This document shows positions 17,872-24,724 of a stretch of 64,000 nt of DNA, one piece after another (positions within the stretch are counted from its first letter, which is position 1; every line of letters starts with the position of its first letter). The translations under genes and the position numbers were made by a program. The notes beneath the pieces were generated by a model. It was not told the DNA's origin. It did no database searches and saw nothing but the letters and a program-made list of their open reading frames with translations. Source of the DNA: Bacillus pseudomycoides DSM 12442 (lineage in GTDB: Bacteria > Bacillota > Bacilli > Bacillales > Bacillaceae_G); assembly GCF_000161455.1 (NCBI RefSeq), contig NZ_CM000745.1:876542-940541 (forward strand). Direction: 5' to 3'.

Positions 17872-18018
17872 TCAACTTAAGAAGAGAAGCAAAATGAACT
17901 TTCGTTCTCGCTTTACAAGCTCGAGTGTTCTTGCAAGTTTTTCTAAAAATACAGTCGTAACATATCGTTGTAATCCTTTGGCAAATAGTTGTAGCTCATC
18001 TTGAATTGAGAGACTCAT
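17872..18018 (-). pseudogene. N-terminal fragment of an IS231-type transposase
   Basis: The first 42 residues (MSLSIQDELQLFAKGLQRYV and so on to VKRERKFI) match the start of IS231/IS4-family transposases, then the frame runs straight into the left inverted repeat and stops. The catalytic domain is deleted. A right-end motif (CTTAAGTTGACGGGTATTT, 18072-18090) lies upstream of its start, so 17851-18090 is an internally deleted IS231. Confidence 0.8.
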
Positions 18019-18291
18019 AACAAAACGTCATCCATTCTAACCTATTTAGGTATTTTTGAGTATTAAAATCTCTTAAGTTGACGGGTATTTATAATGAGAC
18101 TATATAAAAAACTAAACTGGAAGCCAGATTCCCTATTACTATGATCTAGTTTTACGCGTATCTCGACTGTAATCTCCTTATTGTACAAGCAGAGCGGACT
18201 AGTATAAAATCGAGTGTATGAAAATATATAATGAACAAATTTTTTAGAGTGCCAGTGGAATAGAAGCGGAATGATATAGGAGTGTAGTAAA

Positions 18292-18990
18292 ATGAATCGA
18301 ATTTCAATTTTAATAGCTGACGATGAGGCAGAAGTTGCGGATTTAATTGCGATACATTTAGAAAAAGAAGGCTACCATGTTATTAAAGTAGCTGATGGAA
18401 AAGAAGCTATTCGTGTTATTCACTCTCAACCAATTGATTTGGTGATTTTAGATATTATGATGCCTAAAATGGACGGTTATGAAGTAACGCGTCAAATTCG
18501 TGCACAATATCATATGCCCATCATTTTCTTAAGTGCAAAAACATCAGATTTTGATAAGGTGACAGGACTTGTAATAGGTGCAGATGATTATATGACGAAA
18601 CCTTTCACTCCGATTGAATTAGTTGCCCGTGTAAATGCGCAATTACGCCGATTTTTAATGTTAAATCAACCGAAAGCAGAGGACAATAAATCAGTTTTAG
18701 AAATTGGTGGAGTAGTCATTTATCCTGAACAACGGACAGTTAGTGTATATGAAGAACAAATTGAATTAACTCCAAAAGAATTTGATATTTTATATTTATT
18801 AGCAAGTCATCCGAAGAAAGTATACAGTGTGGAAAATATCTTTCAACAAGTATGGGCAGAAGACTATTACGAAGGTAGAAATACAGTAATGGTACATATT
18901 CGTACCTTAAGAAAAAAACTTGGAGAAGATAAAAGAAAGAATAAATTGATAAAAACGGTTTGGGGGGTAGGTTATACTTTCAATGGCTAA
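18292..18990 (+). CDS. OmpR/PhoB-type response regulator, VanR-like
   Basis: A 232-residue regulator with an N-terminal receiver domain (DDEAE acidic pair, phospho-acceptor Asp in VILDIMMPKMDG near residue 54, Lys in TKPFTP) and a C-terminal winged helix (ELTPKEFDILYLLASHPKKVYS, residues 150-230). Length and order match VanR. GGAGTG precedes the ATG. The stop overlaps the kinase start by 8 bases, so the two are translated together. It likely controls the VanY-like gene downstream. The 200 bases upstream hold no gene; TATAAA-like bases near 18212 may be the -10. Confidence 0.85.
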   Translation: MNRISILIADDEAEVADLIAIHLEKEGYHVIKVADGKEAIRVIHSQPIDLVILDIMMPKMDGYEVTRQIRAQYHMPIIFLSAKTSDFDKVTGLVIGADDYMTKPFTPIELVARVNAQLRRFLMLNQPKAEDNKSVLEIGGVVIYPEQRTVSVYEEQIELTPKEFDILYLLASHPKKVYSVENIFQQVWAEDYYEGRNTVMVHIRTLRKKLGEDKRKNKLIKTVWGVGYTFNG

Positions 18991-20101
18991 AATGATAAGA
19001 AGCTTTCGTTCAAAAATGATCGCACTATTTGCGTTAAGTATGATACTAGCTGGTAGCGTAACGTATATGATCTACAAAGGGCTGCAGCTCTACTATAAAA
19101 CGGTGGTTCGTTATGAGGATCCTTTAGCTCAATTCCGTTCAACGATAAGAGAAATTGGAGACATTAATTTCTTTTTAATTATATTTATCCCTTTAGCTAT
19201 TTTGTTTTTCTTCTTTCTTACTAGACCATATTTGAAGTATTTTAATGAGATCTCTAATGGGATTCATCATCTTGCTAACGGTGATTTTACAAACCGGGTT
19301 TATGTTTCATCGAATGACGAGTTCGGGGATATCGCACACGAAATTAACCTAGCGAGTGAAAAGTTAAAAGAAGCGGTAGAAAGAGGAGATTTTGCAGAAA
19401 GCAGTAAAGATCAGTTAATTGTTAATCTGGCTCACGATTTAAGAACACCATTAACATCTGTTTTAGGTTATTTAGATTTAATTCTTAAAGATGAGAATTT
19501 GACGAGGGAACAAATTAAACATTTTTCTACTATTGCTTTTACGAAATCTCAACGACTCGAGAACTTGATTGATGAGTTATTTGAAATAACAAGAATGAAC
19601 TATGGCATGCTGAAGCTGGAAAAAAGACCAATTGATATAAGTGAATTACTTATACAGCTAGATGAAGAATTATATCCGTTATTAGAGAAACAAGATTTAG
19701 TAGCCAGAATGAATGTGAATCCTCACTTAACTATTAATGGAGATGGAAAATTATTAGCAAGAGTATTTGAAAATCTTTTAACGAATGCAATTCGCTACGG
19801 ATATGATGGACAATTTGTTGATATGAACGGGTATATTGATAATGGAAAAGTTGTCGTACAAATTATTAATTATGGAGATAGCATTCCAAAGGAAGAGTTA
19901 CCGTATCTTTTTGATATGTTTTATACAGGAGACAAAGCAAGAACTCAACAGCAAGATAGTACAGGGCTGGGGCTATTTATTGCGAAAAACATTGTGGAAC
20001 AGCATAATGGGACGATTTCTGCAGAAAGTAATGTAATACGAACAATATTTGAAGTGAGGTTACCGAAAGATGATGGCGTGGAATCTCATTTAATAATTTA
20101 A
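18983..20101 (+). CDS. sensor histidine kinase, VanS-like
   Basis: A 372-residue kinase: helix 1 (residues 12-30), a short extracellular loop of about 35 residues, helix 2 (FFLIIFIPLAILFFFFL), HAMP region, H-box NLAHDLRTPLTS (His near residue 151), N-box ENLLTNAIRYG and G-box DSTGLGLFIAK. The short loop suggests sensing in or near the membrane, as for cell-envelope stress kinases. It overlaps the response regulator by 8 bases and is followed after 82 bases by the VanY-like peptidase. Confidence 0.85.
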   Translation: MAKMIRSFRSKMIALFALSMILAGSVTYMIYKGLQLYYKTVVRYEDPLAQFRSTIREIGDINFFLIIFIPLAILFFFFLTRPYLKYFNEISNGIHHLANGDFTNRVYVSSNDEFGDIAHEINLASEKLKEAVERGDFAESSKDQLIVNLAHDLRTPLTSVLGYLDLILKDENLTREQIKHFSTIAFTKSQRLENLIDELFEITRMNYGMLKLEKRPIDISELLIQLDEELYPLLEKQDLVARMNVNPHLTINGDGKLLARVFENLLTNAIRYGYDGQFVDMNGYIDNGKVVVQIINYGDSIPKEELPYLFDMFYTGDKARTQQQDSTGLGLFIAKNIVEQHNGTISAESNVIRTIFEVRLPKDDGVESHLII

Positions 20102-20183
20102 TAAAAATTTAAAGTTTACCCCACTTTTTATTTAAATAGTTTTTTCTATCCTATACGTAAGTTAGGTCAAGGAGGAACTAGGA

Positions 20184-21044
20184 ATGAAAAAGTGGATATT
20201 TATTTCTCTTTTTATATTGTGCACAGTATGTGTTGGTATTTATATAGCACCATTATTTCAAAATGGAGTAGATGTTAAAATCGTAGAAAAAGGTGATAAG
20301 GTAAACTCTACGAATACTGAAAAGAAAGAGATTACAAAAGAACAAATTTATAAAGGTGATTTATTATTAGTCAATAAAGATTATCCTGTTCAGAAAGATA
20401 GCATAAGGTCTGATATTATAAATGTATTTCAAAATACGGAATTAGTAAGAGGGTATGTAGTGCTTGATAGAAATATTCATTTATCAAAGGATATTGTGAA
20501 AAAGTTTTTGAAGATTGTAGATGCTGCAGAAAAAGAAGGGATTCATCATTTTTTGATCAGTAGCGGCTATCGAGATTTTAAAGAACAAAGGAAGCTATAT
20601 GAAAAAATGGGTTCTGATTATGCATTACCAGCAGGGTATAGTGAACATAATTTAGGGCTATCACTTGATGTAGGGTCTACTCAAATGAAAATGGAGAAAG
20701 CCCCTGAAGGAAAATGGATTGAAGACAATGTATGGAAATACGGTTTTGTTTTACGTTATCCGAAAAATAAAAGTAATATTACAGGAATTCAATATGAGCC
20801 ATGGCATATACGTTACGTCGGTTTGCCTCATAGTGCAATCATGCAAAAAAATAAATTTACTTTAGAAGAATACTTAGATTTCTTGAAGGAGAAAAAGGAG
20901 ATTTCAACTAATGTTGAGGGGAAAGAGTATACGGTTTCTTATTATAAAGTATCAAAAAATACGACCATTAATGTCCCGGTAAATCAGCATTATGAAATTT
21001 CAGGGAACAATATGGACGGAGTAATTATGACGGTTCATAAATAG
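20184..21044 (+). CDS. vanY: VanY-family D,D-carboxypeptidase
   Basis: A 286-residue protein with an N-terminal membrane anchor (WIFISLFILCTVCVGIYIA) and a peptidase M15B domain. The zinc ligands are visible: SEHNLGLSLDVG (SxHxxGxxxD) and EPWH further on, with the upstream SSGYRD motif. Such enzymes trim the terminal D-Ala of peptidoglycan pentapeptides outside the membrane; in van clusters this lowers glycopeptide binding. No vanH, vanA or vanX is present, so by itself this set should not give high-level vancomycin resistance. AAGGAGG precedes the ATG. Regulation by the adjacent two-component system is inferred. Confidence 0.85.
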   Translation: MKKWIFISLFILCTVCVGIYIAPLFQNGVDVKIVEKGDKVNSTNTEKKEITKEQIYKGDLLLVNKDYPVQKDSIRSDIINVFQNTELVRGYVVLDRNIHLSKDIVKKFLKIVDAAEKEGIHHFLISSGYRDFKEQRKLYEKMGSDYALPAGYSEHNLGLSLDVGSTQMKMEKAPEGKWIEDNVWKYGFVLRYPKNKSNITGIQYEPWHIRYVGLPHSAIMQKNKFTLEEYLDFLKEKKEISTNVEGKEYTVSYYKVSKNTTINVPVNQHYEISGNNMDGVIMTVHK

Positions 21045-21098
21045 TAGCTTACTTTATAAATTAAGCCTACATCATCAACTTAAGAATGGAAACAAACT

Positions 21099-21332
21099 AA
21101 ATGGATGCTTTTGTATAAGTGCGAAAAATTTGGAGATTTACTTGTGAAAGTAGACCCAGTATACACATCGCAAGATTGTTCTGGTTGTGGAAATCGTGTG
21201 AAAGAATTACTTTCTATTCGAACACATATTTGTGCAAAGTGTGGAACGGTATTAGACAGAGATCATAATGCAGGCCTAAATATTTTGCAAAAAGGGTTAG
21301 AACAATTACTTATGAGGACGACCAAAGATTGA
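21099..21332 (+). pseudogene. TnpB (IS605/OrfB) C-terminal fragment
   Basis: The frame reads CEKFGDLLVKVDPVYTSQDC then the zinc-ribbon CSGCG...CAKCG and the last RuvC Asp motif DRDHNAGLNIL, the end of TnpB/OrfB proteins. About 300 residues upstream are missing: the frame begins right after an IS231-like end at 21073-21084. TnpB is the RNA-guided nuclease of IS605/IS1341 elements; this remnant cannot act. Confidence 0.85.
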
Positions 21333-21450
21333 AACTGTAGGACAAGGTTGTGTCCAAACAGTATAAACGACGCCTGTGGGGAGTATGTAAGACTGCTAAA
21401 CAGGAAGCCCCTTCTTCAAACGACTTGTAAGAGTGTTAAGGAGGGGCATT
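21333..21450 (+). ncRNA. relic of the omega-RNA/right end of a TnpB element
   Basis: GC-rich sequence after the tnpB stop, ending in GAAGCCCCTTCTTCAAAC and a matching AAGGAGGGGC, looks like the structured right end from which TnpB guide RNA (omega-RNA) is made. The bases just past it would be the old guide. Since the protein is truncated, it is probably not functional. Confidence 0.5.
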
Positions 21451-21660
21451 CACTATTGGTGTAAAAGCATCTTGTCCTTGCTTATAGTAATAAAAAGTAC
21501 TCCAATGTAAATTATCATGCAGTAAAGAACCAGTTTCCATATTATGTTCCAATAACTGTTTTATATAGATGATAGCATTAATTCGTTCAGTATATTTTTC
21601 AGAGAATTTTTCTGTTTCGATCCATACCAAAAGACACCCAAGAATTATCAAAGATTCTTC
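21436..21660 (-). pseudogene. unrecognised gene fragment cut by the TnpB element
   Basis: A 71-codon frame (LLVWIETEKFSEKYTERINA...HWSTFYYYKQGQDAFT) has no clear start and ends in codons supplied by the TnpB element's right end. It looks like an interior piece of a Bacillus gene, family unknown. 21661-21887 shows nothing further. Confidence 0.35.
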
Positions 21661-21942
21661 TTCGTCTGTTTAAACTCCTACAGTGAAACGAACGAAAATC
21701 GCATCGATACGAGAAGAAAACAGTCTTTGATATTAGGTGTCAATTAAAATTGTACCATGTCTCACAATCAAGCAGCTTAATAAAAGAATGAAACCCGTTT
21801 GTTTTTTGATATGCAGAATTTCTAATGATCTACACTGGTTTTTTAGAAAAAGAAAAAAGTTTCTTTTGAAACTGACCTTTTTTAATCTTATCTTGATAGC
21901 GATGTGGTGAGACCCCGAAATAAGATTAAGATTCTTTTTTGT

Positions 21943-23373
21943 TTATTTGATAGATAATGGAATGGTAACTAAAAATTGTACACCCTCTTCTACATTATTT
22001 ATAGAATACCTTATACCCAGTGCTTCAAAAATTTGTTTGACGATATATAACCCTAAGCCACTCCCTCCAGTATTTCGATTTCTTGACTTTTCGATTCGAT
22101 AAAATGGTTTGAAGATATCTTGTATATTCTCTTCATTAATTTTGACACCTGTATTGATGACTTGCATTTGGATGTGGTTTTGTTTAGAATCTTGGGTTAA
22201 CTGTATATAGACTTTTTCGTTATGCGGTGAATACATAACCGCATTATGAATAATGTTTTTACAGGCTTTTTCTAACAGAACACAATCCGTATAAACAAAA
22301 AGGTCAGAATCAATTTGTTTTATGATTTGAATGTCTTTTTGAGAAGCAAAAAATCCGATATCTTTTGTGATTGTATCCATTAATTCTGAGAGATTTACTT
22401 CTTCTAATTGTAGTTTAAAGGTATGTTGTTCTAGTTTTGACATGCTTAAAATTTCGCGAACCAGTTGTTCCATACTTTCAATAATTTGGTGATTTTTCTT
22501 TAAGTATTGGTCACGATCTTGATAGGGACCAATATTATAGATCATCCCTTCTAGGTATCCTTTCATAACAGTGAGAGGAGTTTTTAATTCATGTGATACA
22601 ATTGCAAAAAATTCTCTGCGTTTTGCTTCTATTTCTCTTTCTTTTTCAATATCGCTCTTTAATTGCTGATTCGCTTTTTGTAAATTGAACATAGCTTGTT
22701 GTAAATTAATAGACATATCGTTCAAGCTATTGGATAATTCTCCTAATTCATCCGTGGAACGAACCTCAATTTTTTCGGAGAAATCTAAGTTTGCCATCTT
22801 TTGTGCACCCTCATTAATATAAATGAGTGGTTTTGTAATAAACCTCGAATAGAAATAAGCACTTCCTATACCAATCACAAGTACAATGATACTGATATAG
22901 GGAAGAAAACGTACTAAGACTTGCGTAGCTTCATCAATAGGTTGAAATGTTGCGAACACCACAAGTGTTAAGGTAATATCTTGGAATTGAATCGGCACAG
23001 TAACATCATATGAATTACGAAGGTAATCTGAACTCCCTAATGGTGTTGCTTTGGCAATCACATGTGCTTGGGTACCTCTTTGAATAAAACTAAAAGAAGG
23101 AGAATACATAACTACGCCTTCCTTATTTTGAAGGGAAATCATTGCGTTATTTTTTTGTGCGTATTCATCAAAAAGTGGTATAGCATTTTGAAACGTAAGA
23201 TCTTTAGATTTATCAATTATTTCTTCTATTCCTGTTTGAAGCTGATCTGTTTTGTATTGCTCATAAAATGTAGGGAGAAAGAAGTATAAAGTTAAATAAA
23301 TCAGGACTGCAAAGGCTAACAAAATGAGGGATGTAGTCATAAAGAGTTTATAGGTAATTCTCTTCGTCTTCAT
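21943..23373 (-). CDS. sensor histidine kinase of the CTCCA regulon
   Basis: A kinase of about 476 residues: helix 1 (LFMTTSLILLAFAVLIYLTLYFF), a roughly 130-residue extracellular domain, helix 2 (YISIIVLVIGIGSAYFYS), HAMP, H-box FFAIVSHELKTPLTV, N-box ACKNIIHNAVMYS and G-box GGSGLGLYIVKQ. The architecture resembles CssS/YkoH-type kinases. I choose the ATG at 23373 (MKTKRITYK, AGGATT 10 bases upstream); an ATG at 23394, overlapping the regulator's stop, is also possible. It is cotranscribed with the response regulator before it. The CTCCA boxes suggest its output is the ABC operon at 15662. Confidence 0.85.
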   Translation of the reverse strand: MKTKRITYKLFMTTSLILLAFAVLIYLTLYFFLPTFYEQYKTDQLQTGIEEIIDKSKDLTFQNAIPLFDEYAQKNNAMISLQNKEGVVMYSPSFSFIQRGTQAHVIAKATPLGSSDYLRNSYDVTVPIQFQDITLTLVVFATFQPIDEATQVLVRFLPYISIIVLVIGIGSAYFYSRFITKPLIYINEGAQKMANLDFSEKIEVRSTDELGELSNSLNDMSINLQQAMFNLQKANQQLKSDIEKEREIEAKRREFFAIVSHELKTPLTVMKGYLEGMIYNIGPYQDRDQYLKKNHQIIESMEQLVREILSMSKLEQHTFKLQLEEVNLSELMDTITKDIGFFASQKDIQIIKQIDSDLFVYTDCVLLEKACKNIIHNAVMYSPHNEKVYIQLTQDSKQNHIQMQVINTGVKINEENIQDIFKPFYRIEKSRNRNTGGSGLGLYIVKQIFEALGIRYSINNVEEGVQFLVTIPLSIK

Positions 23374-23386
23374 GATTTTCACAATC

Positions 23387-24049
23387 CTATTCATCGATTT
23401 TGTAACCAATGCCCTTTACTGTTTTAATGTAGGAAATATCTAATTTTTTTCGTATGTTTTTAATGTGTGTATCGATCATACGAGTTTCTCCGTGATACTC
23501 GTATCCCCAAACCTTTTCTACGATGCTTTCTCTTGTGATTACTTTTTTCTTATTTTGAAGTAGTAGTTGCAGAATTTCGAATTCTTTTGCCGTTAAGGGG
23601 ATTTCAACCTCATTTACATATACTTTATATGCATCGCAATCAACATGTATTTCTTTAAAAAATAAATGATTCTCCGTACTTTGATCATAGCTTCTCCGCA
23701 GCACTGCTTCGACTCGTCTAATCAAAACATGAAAAGAAAAAGGTTTCGTAATATAATCATCGATGCCAAGATCAAATCCCTTCATTTGATCTTGTTCTTC
23801 TTCTAACGCGGTTAGCATAATAATGGGTATATTTGACTGACTTCGAATCATTTTGGCAACTTCAAATCCATTAAGGTTTGGCATCATCACATCTAGTAGA
23901 ATTAAATCAAAGGATTGTTTATTAAATTGTTTCATGCCCTCTAATCCATCTGATGCAACTGTAACAGCATACTGCTGAGTCATTAAAAATTGTTTGATTA
24001 ATTCCTGAATTTCTTGATCATCCTCTACCACAAGAATATGATAGTTCAT
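23387..24049 (-). CDS. response regulator of the CTCCA regulon
   Basis: A 220-residue OmpR-type regulator: receiver domain with acidic pair VVEDDQE, phospho-acceptor Asp in LILLDVMMPNLNG and Lys in TKPFSF, then a winged helix (PLTAKEFEILQLLLQNKKKVI). I start it at 24049 (MNYHILVVEDD), because GAGGTGAT lies about 9 bases upstream; a longer frame has no site. The promoter (24072-24104) carries the paired CTCCA boxes also seen before the ABC operon. Direct repeats with 11-bp phase are typical of OmpR-type dimers. Confidence 0.9.
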   Translation of the reverse strand: MNYHILVVEDDQEIQELIKQFLMTQQYAVTVASDGLEGMKQFNKQSFDLILLDVMMPNLNGFEVAKMIRSQSNIPIIMLTALEEEQDQMKGFDLGIDDYITKPFSFHVLIRRVEAVLRRSYDQSTENHLFFKEIHVDCDAYKVYVNEVEIPLTAKEFEILQLLLQNKKKVITRESIVEKVWGYEYHGETRMIDTHIKNIRKKLDISYIKTVKGIGYKIDE

Positions 24050-24071
24050 CCTTATATCACCTCTTGTAGCC

Positions 24072-24104
24072 ATTATAACCTGCTTATCTGGAGTTTATGT
24101 GGAG
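24072..24104 (-). promoter_or_regulatory. response-regulator promoter with CTCCA boxes
   Basis: On the minus strand: CTCCACATAAACTCCA (24104-24089), then 11 bases, then TATAAT (24077-24072). Box phase and distance to the -10 are the same as before the ABC operon, and 15 of 18 bases agree with ACTCCATACAAACTCCAGA there. Confidence 0.7.
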
Positions 24105-24158
24105 ACGTATTAGAATACATAGAAACAATATAAAAACTTCACAGGAAAACTATATTTA

Positions 24159-24191
24159 TATCATATCAGCTCCAGATTCAAGAGATATGAT
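24159..24191 (+). promoter_or_regulatory. possible third CTCCA promoter
   Basis: CTCCA (24170-24174) is followed after exactly 11 bases by TATGAT (24186-24191), upstream of the small gene at 24226. The upstream box is poor (TATCA). The area also forms an 11-bp inverted repeat, TATATCATATC/GATATGATATA. Confidence 0.4.
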
Positions 24192-24225
24192 ATAAAAAAC
24201 TACAAGAAAGAAGGAGGTAATCAAA

Positions 24226-24390
24226 ATGTCACTTGAAACAAACATAATTCTTTCTTTATTAGATGTAAAACTGTGGATGGTCTATCATTCGGATAGTAGT
24301 CGCATAAAAGTGAAAAAGAAATTAAAACCAGCACCATACTTACATAAGTACGTAAGTGTAAAGAAACGAAAGCTATATAAGTCTAGTTAA
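24226..24390 (+). CDS. small basic protein, function unknown
   Basis: A 54-residue protein: a short hydrophobic N-terminus (NIILSLLDVKLWMVYH) and a strongly basic tail (RIKVKKKLKPAPYLHKYVSVKKRKLYKSS). AAGGAGGTAA 6 bases before the ATG is among the strongest ribosome binding sites in the window, and a perfect terminator follows, so I regard it as real. It is divergent from the response regulator and has a CTCCA/-10 arrangement upstream. It could be a membrane-associated helper or regulatory peptide of the two-component/ABC module, but no family is recognised. Confidence 0.6.
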   Translation: MSLETNIILSLLDVKLWMVYHSDSSRIKVKKKLKPAPYLHKYVSVKKRKLYKSS

Positions 24391-24469
24391 CAAAAATGTT
24401 ACATCTCCTCCATCGTACACACTCTTTATAACATCCTTATTTTCATTCCTGAATAGTAACTTTACGGGT

Positions 24470-24505
24470 AAAAAGAGAGAATCAAATTGATTCTCTCTTT
24501 TTCGT
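24470..24505. terminator. bidirectional terminator
   Basis: AAAAAGAGAGAATCA and TGATTCTCTCTTTTT form a perfect 15-bp stem with loop AAT. Confidence 0.9.
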
Positions 24506-24571
24506 ATACTGAGAATTTGCAAATGTTTAGTCCTGTTACAGTTATTGGAGCGGGTGTTATTGGGATTTCAT

Positions 24572-24658
24572 GCCCTATACAAACAAAGGCGAAGTCTTTA
24601 AATAGACTCCGCCTTTTCGGTGTATAACGAATTACAGGAATTATTAAGGGTTGCATAA
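24572..24658 (+). pseudogene. IS6-family transposase C-terminal relic
   Basis: The frame reads LYKQRRSL-stop-IDSAFSVYNELQELLRVA, the end of IS6-family (IS240-like) transposases, with a TAA at 24599-24601 replacing a Gln codon. Just before it, 24530-24571 encodes VTVIGAGVIGIS, a Rossmann-type start of an FAD oxidoreductase, which appears to be another gene scrap joined to the element. Confidence 0.65.
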
Positions 24659-24698
24659 CCATTTAACGATGCAACCCTAGATTCTCTATGTTTTGGGT

Positions 24699-24715
24699 AA
24701 CTTTGCAACAGAACC
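24699..24715. repeat. IS6-family terminal repeat
   Basis: AACTTTGCAACAGAACC is the canonical IS6-type end (reverse of GGTTCTGTTGCAAAGTT). It closes the transposase relic and has the same orientation as the solo end at 15517-15535. Confidence 0.75.
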
Positions 24716-24724
24716 TTTATAAAT

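Larger units (their letters stand above)
17851..21916. mobile_element. putative IS231-bounded cassette with VanRSY-like genes
   Basis: The left edge reads AGGGGTCACC...CATGCCCATCAACTTAAG (17851-17882); the right edge reads TTATCTTGATAGCGATGT then GGTGAGACCCC (21888-21916). Both are IS231-type inverted repeats with the outer GGGGT block, in opposite orientation. Between them are a transposase fragment, a two-component system, a D,D-peptidase and a TnpB relic, but no intact IS231 transposase. That fits a mobile insertion cassette (MIC231) that would need a transposase in trans. Internal end fragments at 18072-18090 and 21073-21084 show it was assembled in steps. No clear target duplication is visible. 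Confidence 0.55.

Noticed and set aside
18292..21044. A complete vancomycin-resistance cluster
   Set aside because: Only regulator, sensor and VanY-like genes are present. No VanH, D-Ala-D-Lac ligase or VanX frame exists in the window, so high-level resistance is not supported.
24541..24571. Rossmann motif VTVIGAGVIGIS as a gene
   Set aside because: Only about 12 residues before it joins the IS6 relic; a scrap, not a gene.
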